This document shows, piece by piece, positions 48,986 to 61,732 of a stretch of 64,000 nucleotides of DNA. This stretch comes from Elysia chlorotica. Its lineage: Eukaryota > Mollusca > Gastropoda > Plakobranchidae. A program made the position numbers and the translations under genes. The notes under the pieces are model-generated. The model saw only the letters and a list, made by a program, of their open reading frames with translations, was not told the origin of the DNA and ran no database searches. Positions within the stretch are counted from its first letter, which is position 1, and the number at the start of each line of letters is the position of its first letter. Where the stretch lies: positions 62,001-126,000 of the forward strand of contig RQTK01000417.1 in NCBI GenBank assembly GCA_003991915.1. The letters are read 5' to 3'.

Positions 48986-49775
48986 TCCCACAACTGGGGG
49001 GCCCTCGGCAATAAAAAAATACTCGTATTTATATTTCAGGAAACAAACAACAGAAGAGGCATTAATATCAATGGAACAAATATAAATAATATAAGAGACA
49101 CCACACTGATACAGTAAAAGCATACAACAAGGAAGGCCTCCAAGGTTTGTTTCATGTTGTAATGCAGTTCACAAAAAGGGCTTGGCATGAACGTCAGTAA
49201 AACCAAAAACATGGTCGTTAATAAACAGAAAGATATCCAAGTCAAAATTTTGGTAGACGGGAACAACTTGAACAAGGTCAGGATTTCAAATATATTGGGC
49301 AAACAATAACCAGTAATGGCAAAATCACTAAAGAAATAGAGACCAGAATAGCACAGGCAAAATTAACATTTGTGAAATTAAAGGACTTATTTATGTCGAG
49401 AGAAATTTCAAGAGATCTCTCACTAAGAGCAATAAACATTAAATTATGTATTTTACTTTCTGCTATACGGCGGTGCAACATGGGCTCTAAAAATAATCAG
49501 TAAAAAATCTAGAAGCTTTCGAGGTGTGGGTATTTCGACGACTAGCAAGAATACGTTACAAAAACTAAGTAACCAGCGAAGAAGTCTTAAGAACACTCGG
49601 TGTTAAAAGAGAATTAATAGAAAGCATACTACATCACAAACTGTCAGTTTTGGCCTCATAGCATGGTATGACAGCCTCGCTCAAATTGGCAGAATGGAAG
49701 GAATAGGAGGGCAATTCATACTCATCAGGAATTGGTACGACGACATCAAAGAGCAGACAGGGATCCTGCTACATG
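48985..49775 (+). mobile_element. Dead LINE reverse transcriptase fragment (endonuclease/RT type)
   Basis: In shifting plus frames: INNIRDTTLI, where the catalytic YADD is lost, then FKYIGQTITSNGKITKEIET, RIAQAKLTFVKLKDLF and LEAFEVWVFRRLARIRY-like sequence, ending near the MEGIGGQF..WYDDIKEQTG region. 5'-truncated, with several frameshifts. Confidence 0.8.
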
Positions 49776-51925
49776 TGACCCTCAGACTAGCTCTGTCTGT
49801 TAAAGCCTTTATTCATTTGGTAAACTGTTCTTTTTTGTTTTTTAGTCGAAGAAAAACTTTTACTTTTTAATGAAACCGAAAAAGCGGTTGGTACGTTGTA
49901 CAACCAGTAAAAAAATTCATAACTGGCTTGAGTCGAGTCTTAGATCCTGTTAGCAGTGTTAGGTTGCTGAATCAGTGAATGACACTTGCGCACGTGAGAC
50001 GTCACCTTGTTACACTTGATTTCTTTATAAGAACAATGCGTTTAACTGACATGAGCATAGATATAAAAATATTTATAGATCTATGGACATGAGTAATGCA
50101 TTAAAACTACGATAGAATCGCATGTGCGATGTACTATAAGCTAGCGAGAGTGAAGACGGAAGAGCCACTAACTGGTGAAACGCAAGCATTACAATAAGTG
50201 ATGCAAAGGTCAAGGGGTAGAAGACCGAATGTTTGGCATTCTCAAAGTTTGTGGGTGGGGAAAGATGTTCGTCTCCTGAACTTCGCGCGCGTTGAAAAGG
50301 GGTTAAACATGCCTTAGTTCGGACTAATACAGTAATAGGGTGATAGGAAGACAAACCAGAGAGAGATGGAGAAATGCTATACTTCGCTAAATGTCATTAA
50401 TATCTACTCGCTGTAAGAGAGTGCGTGTAAGAGTGTGTGTGTGAGAGAGAGAGTGAGGGAGGGAGGGAGGGAGAGAGATGTATCTAATTGAGAGAGGACA
50501 CTCAGGTTTCAGAATCAAGGTTCCACATAGACAATGACAATGTAATGAAAATATTCAAATTGTTTTGTTTGTTTAATTAAAGATTTAATTTTTTTTTTGT
50601 ACACGGGATTTTGTTTTTAGTAACAAACAAAAAATCGAAGGTGATTCTTGTTGAGTTTACTTTTGTTTTTGTATTTGTTTTTGCGTGTTTTTTGTTGTTG
50701 TTGTTTGTGTGTGTTTGTGTGTGTTTTTTAAGGGTGTGGGTTGCCGTTTTAAATCATTAACTTGTTCTATTACAAAATCAGTTTAACTAACAATAAATGA
50801 TACTTTTTGTTTTCAGTTTATCAACTGTGGTGCCTTCTTTAGTTCGAGCATTTCTTTAAGTTTAAGATCAATCAATAAAACGAACAGGCAGCCGCCATTA
50901 GGACCTGGTGTTCACCAATTATTTTACCGAGTTTCAGGTTCCGGTGGCCTAGTAGGAAGAGATGGGCCAAAGAATGCCGAGCAGTTTGCGGTACATGTAC
51001 TAGGTCATTATTCATTCTCCCACTGGAGATCTTGCGACATCTGGCCATAGCAAACACGAAGACGGCAGGAAAGGGAACCTACTCCGGCGTCCCATCATAG
51101 CTCGACTCTAGGCTCTCAGCGCTAATGAGGGATAAATGGGCATGGATATGTCTTCCATAAACATCGTGCAGGTCGCAAGTCTGTAGTGAGATGCCTCTGA
51201 AAATAGCACCACCTACACCAGTGTACACCTACACGAGGCACGCAATGCAATGTACTGGCTGATGAAGCGCATCCGCTTGGCGTGGTCACGTGAGGAGAAA
51301 AACGCGGGCTGCACGTCAGATGTGTCGATGGTTCTACCGGTGACTTCACTCTCCAACACTGGCCTAGGCCTAGAGCGGGGCTTTTCCCAGCCCTTGCTTG
51401 GGCGCGATGGGATTATTTAATTCTAAAAAGTGGTATCGATACTAAAGTCTAGCATTGACTGGCAGTTTTTGTAAGCTCACACGGTTGTACTTGGCCTTCA
51501 TGAACTGTAAGTCAGATGGGTCCGTCTCTTTCGCACATTCAAAAGAGCAAATTAATCCTCGTAAAAACGATCCTCTTTAGTAACCTATAGAGACATACAT
51601 CTAACACATTTTTCTTTACCTTCTGGTACACAGGCATACTACAGGTATGTAGGTCCTACCACTAGGCAAAGCGTTTCCCCCCGCCGATGGATGTTGCTAG
51701 AGCGTTGCTTTCCCAAACGAGAGGTGCCCAGTTCGAAACCTACAATCGGACAAAATGTATTTGTTTACTGCCACAGTCCCCCTTAGTCCTGCCTCAGCGC
51801 AGGTGTAAACTTGCGTCAAAATTTAGTACTAGGAAATTCCCATGAATAGGTCGGAGACTAAATTTAAATTTCAGACGTAAGTTTCGTCTGGTTTTTAGGC
51901 CTAGGCCTTCACATGAATACGGGCC
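49776..51925. other. Intergenic stretch with repeat remnants
   Basis: (GT)/(GA) microsatellite at 50425-50480. 50980-51105 is a diverged relative of the 41.4/44.0-kb block (ACTCCGGCGTCCCATCA). A tRNA-like head lies at 51690-51750 (CCCAGTTCGAAACC). No gene recognised. Confidence 0.4.
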
Positions 51926-52050
51926 CAGGTGACGAACTACCAACCCCATACGTGGAAGGCCTGCGTTCTGTGAAATTTGATGAGGCCTTCACTGTGGTGA
52001 GAATTGAAAAGACCTTCACTTTAAGGTATTGCTCAGCAATGTAGTAGCGA
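51926..52050 (+). repeat. Third, partial copy of the 42.1/44.1-kb repeat
   Basis: CTACCAACCCCATACGTGGA and GAGAATTGAAAAGACCTTCA, then CTCAGCAATGTAGT, match the tandem duplication at 42128-42260 and 44097-44310. Confidence 0.85.
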
Positions 52051-52221
52051 TAATTACATTTATTCTCCCCATTAAAATTTTTTTAGAATGGGATTTAAAG
52101 TCTTGAAGTTTCCGCCAGTTAAGAGGGAGCATATATGATTACTAAATCGCCACTAAAAACAAAGTGGTTGTGAAATGGAGGCGCGTCAAGTTAGTACTAT
52201 GTAAACGGGGCAGGGGTGGGG

Positions 52222-52380
52222 GAAGAGGTGACTCAGCAGTAGATCAAACGTCTGGCTTCTATTTCTAATCGGGAATTCCCAGTTCAATCCCCGCTTGGGT
52301 CGACTTGTTTCTTAATCGATGGTCGGGGTGGGTGTCAGTGTTGAATAATTTGACCGTCTGAGAGAGAAGTGCTTTCCCGA
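52222..52380 (+). mobile_element. SINE 5' fragment with tRNA-like head
   Basis: GTGACTCAGCAGTAGATCAA resembles an A box and CAGTTCAATCCCCGC a B box. Then GGTGTCAGTGTTGAATAATT matches the start of the SINE body. Core and tail are missing. Confidence 0.75.
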
Positions 52381-52436
52381 TAACTTTTCCTATGCCAAGG
52401 GGTGTGGAAATTTGACTAAATTGGCAGTTGGGTGTG

Positions 52437-52664
52437 GGGGTGGGGGGGGGGGGGGGGGGGGGGGGCTCGTCACACTATACTAGCGACAACAGTGCANNNN
52501 NNNNNNNNNNNNNNNNNNNNNNNNNNNNNNNNNNNNNNNNNNNNNNNNNNNNNNNNNNNNNNNNNNNNNNNNNNNNNNNNNNNNNNNNNNNNNNNTCGAG
52601 ATTAAAAAAAAAAAAAAACGTCACCTGTAAAAACAACAGCGATGCACAGTGCACCGCTTCGTCT

Positions 52665-52729
<65 letters not shown>

Positions 52730-52730
52730 A
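52437..52730. other. Poly-G run, assembly gap and (GA)n
   Basis: G run at 52440-52465, N at 52497-52595 and (GA)n at 52671-52726. The 173-codon frame spanning the gap is spurious. Confidence 0.95.
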
Positions 52731-54805
52731 TTAATTTTGTGTTTTGTAGTTCTATTCTATATCTGTTTAGAAAAACAACTCACACATTGTGTTTTCTACT
52801 TTGTGGGTGAATCCTATAATTGTTCAGTAGGCCTAGTCCATCCAGCGCCCACTTTGTTCAATTCACGCCGCAGTGGCACACTGTCCCAAACAACGTTAAT
52901 TAGGCCGCCTATGTTATATACCGTATGTTGTTCTTCCCTTTATTTTTAGGGGGTATTCTTTCATTTTATTTTTAGGGTGTATTCTTTCATTTTATTTATT
53001 AGGGGGGTATTCTTTCATTTATTTTGTTGCAGTTGTTCCTCTCATGTATAAATTGCATCATCCCAATGTGTTGTTTGTGTTGTATTATTGAGCGCTGTAC
53101 CGTTGCCTCTGCCATTTAGAAAAGGCAGCTGAGTTCATAACACATGTTTACCACGGCTAAACGATCGGTGACCCGATGGCTCTTGCGTCTATATCCAGGC
53201 AACAATAACACTTCACACTTTATGGCGTTGTTGTGGTTGTTATAAGTCTAAATGCAAATAGAAAAAGTACTGTACAGACTGAATAACTTCACGAATTTCC
53301 TTGAACCCCCCTGGACCGCTGCACCTGCAAACTCATACTGTACCTACCTTTGCAAGATGGCATTTCCACCAAAAAGCGTCATCTGATTTAATTTCTAAAT
53401 CTAGGTCTAAAGCAACGGGCCACCGCACATGCTACAGCTTTTCTGTGGGCTCAAGCGGGTCTCTGTTTCTACAGAACTGACGGGTGCACTGGACAGTGAC
53501 GGGAAGCATCGGAACCAAGGTCTCAATCAGAACGTAAACTCTAACCTCTTAGCCGAGCGTTTAAAAAAAAAGAATAAAAGAGTCGCACCATGAGCCAGCC
53601 CACAGTGGAAAAGAAAGCGGTGGCGCCGGTCAGTGCAGAAATCCACACAGGTGCACGGACTACACGACTCAGTAGTGACCAGGCAAAATGGGGTCATCCG
53701 AGGCCAGGGACAAGAACTATGTCAAAATAACAAGTTAAAAAGTCAAAAGAGGCCACCTTAAGCGTGCTGGCTCTGTGGTATGGAAGTATATCGGTTGTTT
53801 TTTATCAACTTAATGCTATTTTAAGCTGTCGTCTTCGTCTTTGTTGTTGTTGCTACTAGATACGTATACAGCATTTACTGATACATGCAATTTGTTGTTT
53901 CTATTACATGCCTTTCCTTTTCTTCTTTTCTAACAAACAGGTTCATGTCTACCAAAACAAAGTAGATCAATAGGCACCCGTTATAAAGTTTATTAACCAC
54001 TTTATTATAACAGCTTCGTCTTGAATGGTGGGGGTGCACAAAAGGTCGCCAGAATGGTCATCAACTCTGGCGAAATCTTTAACCGTTGAATGTGTATAGA
54101 AGAACAGGAGAATATATAATTATTCCATACAAACCCAGAGGAAGTGGGCAGCTCTGGGTAATCTTTCTAAGGCATTCATGATCCCTGTTAATCCCCAATC
54201 CAGGTGAGAGCCTTACCTCATTCCCCGGCCCTGCTCAGACAACTCGCAAAAACTGCTGACCAATGACTTTCCAGTTGAGGGGGAACCTCAGTCATTATGT
54301 AAATGACACCAGTCATTCTCGGAAAATTTCTAAAATTGAGTAATTTTCGTGTGATTTTTACCAGAACTAGAATTACGGTAATTGGCAAAAACCTGAAATA
54401 TTCATACACGCCATGGAAATAAATGGTGGTTGAGTTTGACTCTATGTAAATGTACACGAAGCATGCCCTGAGTCCGAGGATACCAGATAGCATCGACTGA
54501 GTTCCTTATGTGTGCTTAAAACCAACTGTTTCTTTTTTTAAATATGAGTTAAAGTCACAGAGACATAAAAAAGTGTTTACGCCATTTTGCAAGGACAAAA
54601 TAAGAGAAAAGCTTACCTAATACATATACTACTTCATTATGGACCTCTCTGAACAAAATTAAAGCATGGGCTGTAGGAATATTGAGACCACACGCTAAAA
54701 TCTGCCCCTCTGAGCGGAGAAAGTGTTCGCAACGTTGACCAAGGTCAGAGTCGCAATCAAAACACGGGGTCACTCTAGCGTGACCAGAACGGTTCAGACT
54801 GTTGT
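52731..54805. other. Intergenic stretch, nothing recognised
   Basis: A TTTTATTTTTAGGGGGTATT unit is repeated three times at 52938-53030. Otherwise unique; short frames lack features. Confidence 0.45.
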
Positions 54806-55075
54806 AGCACTGGCTCAAGGGGAGGCTATCGTGTTCCCAGCCTTGACCATAGGCCTTGAACACAGAGTTTCATTAATAAACTCTTTGACCAGTGTCCGAG
54901 GATCTGTGTCTGTGCAACCATCCATGGCTATTCAGGACTTACCAGATCTAGCTCTCTAGTTCAAGAAGGTTATGGACCATCGCGCGGCTGGGCAGGATTT
55001 CTGCTGCTCTCAGCTGACTTGGTTCATGGTTGGATTGAGAGTGGCAGGTCCGCGGTTCCAATCTCAGCATTAGGA
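54806..55075 (+). repeat. Dispersed repeat unit, copy 1
   Basis: Shares with 59443-59690 CTATCGTGTTCCCAGCCTTG, GACCAGTGTCCGAGG, ATGGACCATCGCGCGGCTG and GGTTGGATTGAGAGTGG. It ends in GGTCCGCGGTTCCAATC, a B-box-like motif, which suggests a SINE-type origin. Confidence 0.85.
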
Positions 55076-55204
55076 TTCTCCCGTGAAGTTATGGGGCCTA
55101 ATTGGTTCATTATGTAGTCAAAGACTCAAATGACAGAGTGAAGCCCCCCTCTACTTGAACGTGTTCTACTTCTAGGTTTCCAAGGAATATACCTTAAATG
55201 GCGA

Positions 55205-55310
55205 GGGCTCCTAAGGCTTACGTCTGATAATTTTACACCGGTATAGTGTAGGCATACCCGAACCCCGGTCTCAACCGATCACATTATACTGACATCGACC
55301 CAACTAGTAT
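55205..55310 (-). mobile_element. SINE fragment, minus orientation
   Basis: GTCTGATAATTTTACACCGG, then ACCCGAACCCCGGTCTCAAC and ATTATACTGACATCGACCCA match the reverse complement of the SINE 5' body. Confidence 0.7.
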
Positions 55311-55439
55311 GTATAGGGTGAAATCTGACAAACAAATTTTGCCCGCGGGCTCTCCGATTTGGAGACCAATGCTCTATCTTGCACCAATTCGCCCCCTAGC
55401 ACAGAATCATATCGCCAGGGTGGTTGTATCTATTTTAGC

Positions 55440-55520
55440 CCTGTGTACGCTCAGAGGATTAGTGCAATGGACTGGCGAGCAAGAGGCCCTCGGTTCGATT
55501 CTCAGGTGGTGCAAATATTT
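55440..55520 (+). mobile_element. tRNA-like SINE head
   Basis: GGATTAGTGCAATGGACTGG resembles an A box, and CTCGGTTCGATTCTC is a strong B box at the usual spacing. No cloverleaf with paired acceptor stem was found, so it is a SINE head and not a tRNA gene. Confidence 0.55.
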
Positions 55521-55928
55521 TCATGGAGTAGATTTCAGAAAAATTGGGGGACGTAAAACTAACCGGACATCATGATTTTCAGAATCAAAGTTAACCTTTT
55601 TTTCTCGCGCTTAATTATATCTTCGTTCCACCAGCTCTTTGCCAACACGGGAACTCTGGTTATTTAACCGTAAAGGATGAACCAACGTTTTAATCTAAAA
55701 CAATCTTAAATGTCAATCATTTTATCTGTGCATTCATTCTCGTTTGTGTCATCATCTCTCCGGTCACCATATCCGCCCACATTATGTCTCTTTTTATTTA
55801 TCCTGACGAGGCAAGCAACTCGCGTGCAGCTTTTAATGCTTTGTTTGTTAAGCACTTCACCGTGTGTGCTACAGAGTATCACAGTTCCAAAACCTAGAGA
55901 AAGTGAATCGGGGAGAAAAGAGAAAGAG

Positions 55929-55959
<31 letters not shown>

Positions 55960-57165
55960 TACAGACAGACAGAAATAGAGGGTGGGGAGAGAGAACACGA
56001 AAGGAGAGATACTATATAGAGTAGAGTGGGTCGTTGATCGATGTCGCCCTTCCCGTTGAGAGAGTGTGTTTACACTGCAAACCTCTGTGAAATCACGACA
56101 GGTAACAGAGCTATGATCTCCCCGACCAGCCGACGTCAGTATTAGCTGGCTCAGTCCCATGCTTCAAATGGCAAGCATCCCACGCAGAAACTGTTTCAAG
56201 CTTAGAGTTTATCAATTTTACATCCTTTCCAAACCTCAAATTGCGAGAACCTGTCTTAAACCTAATAGCGATGTGCTGATTTTTTTTTACAAGGAATACA
56301 ACTTAACTGTTTAACGTTCTTATAATGTTAGTATTTGGCTTGGTAGGTTTCCCTCGAGACCTCACGTAACTTTAGAAATGTTATGCCTACGATTGTTTTA
56401 TGACGGATTACCATTGGTGTCATTAGACATGACCAGGTGTCCGCTGCTACCTGCAAAAAGGTTGAAGTGGTCAAGAGGACCACTCTGAATTCAAACCCGA
56501 TGAACCCGGGATCCATCATAGTTATTAATAATACCTGTGTTAGGGCCCCGTGTGCTCTGTCTGTGTCACTGTAACCGAACCACTGCCCCAGTCAGTCGGG
56601 CTCGGTCAACCAGTGCATAGTGACCATTAATATTTCACAAACCGTAGTACAATGTATAATGTACCAGAGACAGCCTGGCAGTGTTGGCAAATCTAAAAAA
56701 CTGACCATCTGTATGACAGGTGTGTTTGTTACTCTTCTAAAACATTCTTTTTGCCCCCAACAGATATAACTACGTTGACACAAGAGGTTCATACAACACT
56801 GACACAATATCACACACGCACAATACATAGTTACACAAAAGTCACCCACGATATTTTACTGTGCTACACTTACAATACATGTATACATGCATCTATCGAT
56901 AGACGTAGGATTGTATGGTATCTGACCAGTGGTCAATCCTCAATCGACCCGTGTCCGGCCTTTTGTCCACCTGACAAGTTTGATGACGTCACAGGCCCAC
57001 CGATAGTACGCCCTGGTCTCTATTGTTGTTGGGTTGTCTTCCTTTCTTATTCAATAATTGTTACGATAAATCTATCTGCCTACCTGTGTACCTATCCCTA
57101 TCTCATACCCCCTTCTTATCTATTTATCTCTGGCTCCACTTTCCCTTTGTCTGTCTGCTGCCTGT
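55521..57165. other. Intergenic stretch
   Basis: (GA)n at 55932-55960 and a CRE palindrome TGACGTCA at 56984-56991. No gene recognised. Confidence 0.4.
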
Positions 57166-57182
57166 CTGTCTGTCTTTCTGCC

Positions 57183-57217
<35 letters not shown>

Positions 57218-57260
57218 GTGTCTGTGTGTCTGTCTGTCTGTGTGTCTGTCTGTCTGTCTG

Positions 57261-57306
<46 letters not shown>
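57166..57306 (+). repeat. (TCTG)n/(TC)n microsatellite
   Basis: TCTG and TGTG units at 57166-57260, then (TC)n to 57305. Confidence 0.96.
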
Positions 57307-57311
<5 letters not shown>

Positions 57312-57331
57312 GCAGTTGGTGAATTATCCAA

Positions 57332-59442
57332 TACAATCTCTGATTGCAGGATTTAGGCTATATGTATAAATGTATCATAGAATCTTTGAGTGAGAGGACC
57401 CTAATGGTGCCACCAGAGCTGAGTCTAGACGGCTGTGGCTGAGTCCAGGTCTCTTTGCAACCCACGTCAGAGCCTGACTAGATCTGGTGTTGTTGTCGTC
57501 AATTCTTTAAAAAAAATATTTTTCAATACGGTTTCCAATATAGGCTAGAAGGTACAAGCGATGTTGTTCTTGTCAGTGTCTGTCGTCTTTAAAATTTGAA
57601 TAAATTGATTACTTTTTACAGTTCCTTATTTGATCTATCTCCTATATCTCATATCTATATATTTTGCAATTTTGCATGACTGCCTCTCCCCAAATCTTCC
57701 TTGTCCTCCCTCCTTCCACCACTTCCTCCCCCACTCTCTCTATCTCTTTCTCTCTTTCTCTATCCCTCTCTCCATCTGTATCGGTCTCCCCCCCCCCCGC
57801 CCCCTTTTCGTCGCGTCCTTATTCCAGACAATAATTATATCCTCGCTCTCTATTCTGTGGCCCAAATTGGATTACATGTACGGCGTATTGTGTCGGCGGG
57901 TTCAAAGGTCAAACCCACCTGACGATTGCTATTCGTTTTGATCAAGTTCCTCAATCCGGTCCTGGCCAATCACATCTCAATACTGATGCAATCTAACAAC
58001 AACACCTTAATATAGGACCCCCCTGGTTTGGGTTGCAGGGGTCCCTGGGCCCAGCTTGACTGAGCTTAGCCCTCACTCCCTTATGATTGTCACAGGGTGC
58101 ATATTTTAAAGCGTTTTAAAGGGGGAATCGCAAAACAATATGAAAGGAAATGTTTCTAAATGTCTGAGGTGTTTGTCAAGCCCTAATATTCGACTAGCAA
58201 GTTTATGTGTAGTAAAAAAATAAATCTTGATGGAGCGCTGACCAATAGCACCCCGCCCCCTCCTCCCCAAGATTATGTATTAAAATCTGGCATACGAAGA
58301 TGGGTCAGACACGCGATGCTTGGTGTCGATTGAAGCTTATTTTCATAGAGAAGAAAATAAACCACGGGCGTGTTTAGCATTGGAGATGCGGCTCTACGTA
58401 AAACCGTTGATCAACGCCCAATTTCTTCCTCCCTGTCACCTGACCGAATTCTCTACCGACCCATTTGCACCAGATCAATACGTGCGCCAGATTTCCCCGA
58501 TCAGGTCAATTGCCAATCAGTGTGGTTATCTTGGTGGCAGATACCTCCGTGACTGCTAGCCGTACTGCCACTGAAGGTGTTGTCGCGGGTCATCATAGCG
58601 CCACGTAAAATACATGATTATGTTCCAGGCTGCTCTCCTCCCCCCCTCCCCCTTCCAAAAAACCGAACATTTTTTTCTTTATGCCAAACCATATCCCCCA
58701 ACAATCTCTGATTGCAGGATTTAGGCTAAGGTTCACATGGCGCATAGTCCCCACCAGAAACTACTCTGCACGTTTAACAAAGCCTCACAAAACGAAGCAA
58801 AACAACAACAACAACAACAACAAACACAAACAAAAACAAACAAAATAAGCAAAACCAAAACAGATCAGCAACAAAAAATTGATTGATACATAACAATGTA
58901 ATATCATTTGATGTATATATTAGGCACGAGTTTTGATACCACACAGCTGTACAATTTGAACAAACGCATTTTAATGAGGCATTTTAGATAATAATTTTAC
59001 CTGTGTTTTGATGAGGCCTGTGATTTCGTTTATAACATGTATCTCTGGGAAAACACACATTTTATTTATTCATACCGTAGGTGTTTTTTTTCGAAATCTG
59101 CTAGCCCTTGAAGCCTTCACCGTTCCCTTTATGGACCTCAATGAAGTTATTATTGCTGATTACCCATTCTTTGTCTCAACCAAGAAAACGTCGAAAAGAA
59201 CCTAGGATTTATCGTTTGCACCTAGAGTTTGCTTCGTCCTGGCAACCATAATAAACGGAGAAAGCATCGATCTATACTGCCGGAGGCCGTATACTGCTTT
59301 ACATGCAGACTTGTGTTCCAGAAGGCAGCACAAGTTTTACGATATACGGGCAGTCACTCTACCGCGACCAAAGAGAATCCCAATAAAACGGTTCTTTCCA
59401 AAGATAGTATGTCTAGTAGGTCTACGCTTTAGGTTGTAGGGA
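57332..59442. other. Intergenic stretch with short duplicated segments
   Basis: 57337-57358 recurs at 58702-58727 (CAATCTCTGATTGCAGGATT). 57599-57683 recurs at 60144-60221 (TAAATTGATTACTTTTTACA). AAC/AAAC-rich tract at 58800-58860. No gene recognised. Confidence 0.5.
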
Positions 59443-59690
59443 TGGCTCAGTGGGAGGATATCGTGTTCCCAACCTTGACCATAGACCTTGACCAGTGTCC
59501 GAGATTCTGTGCCTGTGCGACCATAATTAATTTTTATCTAGGTCTGTTTAGAGCTACCACGACGTCTAGTTCAAGATGGTTATGGGCCATCGCGCGGCTG
59601 CGGAGGATTTCTGCTGCGCCCAGTGGACGTGGTTCATGGTTGGATTGAGAGTGGTAGGTCCGCGGTTCCAATCACAGCGTCTCCATATTT
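59443..59690 (+). repeat. Dispersed repeat unit, copy 2
   Basis: Pairs with 54806-55075; differs by small indels. It ends in GGTCCGCGGTTCCAATC like copy 1. Confidence 0.85.
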
Positions 59691-59779
59691 GATGTTGCGA
59701 GTTCATTCAGAACACAATAAGTCTTTATTTTATCAAGTTCGTGTGAAGAGCGATCTCTATGAAAGCTGAAGATAACCGG

Positions 59780-59960
59780 AAGCTATCTCCGATGACGAAT
59801 GACGTAACCACGCCCCTTAAGTATGCGATTTACTGATCTCTCATTGGCCCCGTATGTCTGCAATGAAGAGCTATGATTGGACGTAGGTGCATATTCCCCT
59901 AACTATCGTCTTCGCTTTCACTAGCGCCGCGATATCGCAAGGAGTCTGTCGACTTTTCCA
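59780..59960 (+). promoter_or_regulatory. Candidate promoter-like stretch upstream of lamin
   Basis: It holds a CRE-like TGACGTAA (about 59800), a GC/CACCC box (CCACGCCCCTT), two inverted CCAAT boxes (CATTGGCC near 59843 and GATTGGAC near 59876) and a CpG-rich AGCGCCGCGATATCGC near 59922. The combination in about 150 bp stands out from its surroundings. It lies about 1.8 kb before the lamin ATG and could serve a noncoding first exon, or be chance. Confidence 0.3.
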
Positions 59961-60592
59961 ACTGTCTCTTCAGCATTACATTCAAATTAATTTTGTCGTG
60001 AACTAGAATAAACTCGTCAATGACTTTGTTTAAAAAAAGAAGTCAAGGAAATCTACGGACTGTAATGTCACTAGTATAGTAAGATTCGTGACAAATTGCC
60101 TACGTTCATTAGAAATAAGTATCCAAATATATAATTATACTATTGAATAAATTGATTACTTTTTACAGTTTCTTATTTGATATATCTCTTCTATATATTT
60201 TGCAATTTTGCATGACTGCCATTTTTTTTACATTAGTTACAACTAGTGCTCTTAGTTTGTTTTGTTTTTTAATCCACTTCTTCATCCGATCTGATTGCAA
60301 CCACCTGGATATCAGGCAATTCACTACCTCATCCATTTACAATCAATTTTTAATCATCCATTTATGTCCTATTCCCTCCCCCCCTCCCCCAATGTAAGAG
60401 TATCTCTCCCCTTCCCAAAAAGGTAGAATCCCCTTCACCCTGAGAGGTCATATGGTAACAGTTAACAAGTTGTCTGAGAGGAACATTTCTACTGCTTACC
60501 ACAGAAGAGAAAAAGAATACATTGCAGAAAACGTACATGGCAAATCGGCAGTGCGCCGTCTGTAGACTGATATAGAGGGCAGGCATGGTCGA

Positions 60593-60645
60593 CACACTCA
60601 CACACACACACACGCACACACACGCAAACACACACACACACACAA
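60593..60645 (+). repeat. (CA)n microsatellite
   Basis: CACACA with CG interruptions. Confidence 0.93.
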
Positions 60646-60755
60646 CGTTATGGTGAACTTTTGTCAATAATGTATACAAAATGGGAACTCAACTCGTTGC
60701 TTTTGTCTTTAATTAATAATTTTTGTCGCCCTATAGGATTACCAGGGGAACCCAG

Positions 60756-60940
<185 letters not shown>

Positions 60941-61147
60941 GGTTTACTGAGTAGACAGCTTAGTCGGTAGTGCTGAGAGGGTCCACAGGTGGAACCCCTG
61001 CTGTTTGCCCACAAGACAACATACCTAAGTGTGTTAGTGTTATTACTGAGCTATAATACTCCGCATGTACTCTCTCCCGTGTCACTCGTTGCATTAAGTC
61101 TGATTCCTCAGACAGGAATTTACTATGATGGTATTGGTCCAGTGATA

Positions 61148-61258
<111 letters not shown>

Positions 61259-61349
61259 GATCTGCTGGGCATGTCAAATGCAGAGGGGGTTTTTGTGTCC
61301 ACTCTATGATTGTGTCACTGGATCTTTTTATTTTACTTGAAAATTCCTA

Positions 61350-61440
61350 CACTAACCGAGATTCAAACCGTGTAGCCTCCCCCCTGAGGGCTAACACTAA
61401 CCTACTGAGCAGTGAGCAATGGCCCTAATTCAGCCCAGAT
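61350..61440 (-). mobile_element. tRNA-like SINE head, minus orientation, near lamin exon 1
   Basis: On minus: CTCAGTAGGTTAGTGTTAGC resembles an A box and CACGGTTTGAATCTCGG a B box. It lies about 300 bp upstream of the lamin ATG. Confidence 0.55.
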
Positions 61441-61559
61441 TATCCTGTGTGTTAGCACTCTCTCAGACTTTTCAGTAATGCGATAAAGTGATGGCATCGA
61501 TACTTTTGTAATCGTTATGCCCTCTTTTCTCGCCTCCAGTTTGGCCTAGCCTAGGCTTA

Positions 61560-61732
61560 CCGGCAACCGGTATTCTTCATTCAATTCGTGTGGTGTGAAA
61601 AGTGCCCACCGTCTGTGTTTACACACCGTCAAAGTGTAGTGTGTCACTTGTTGAAACGTATTGATAACGCACCGGCTCCTCACATCAGCTTGTTGTAATC
61701 AAGTTATTTAAACTTTCTAGAATCTTGACAGG
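61560..61732 (+). promoter_or_regulatory. Lamin 5' flank / 5'UTR
   Basis: No TATA box is obvious. The bases just before the ATG (CTTGACAG|G at 61731) could also be a splice acceptor, so the transcript may start in an upstream noncoding exon. A short GTGTGTTTACACAC-like inverted stretch lies near 61612-61650. Confidence 0.3.

Noticed and set aside
52428-52949. 173-codon frame across the second large gap
   Set aside because: It spans 99 unknown bases, a G run and a (GA)n array, so frame continuity is meaningless.
55440-55520. Candidate tRNA gene
   Set aside because: A- and B-box-like motifs are present but I could not pair an acceptor stem or a proper anticodon arm; similar heads recur as SINE parts.
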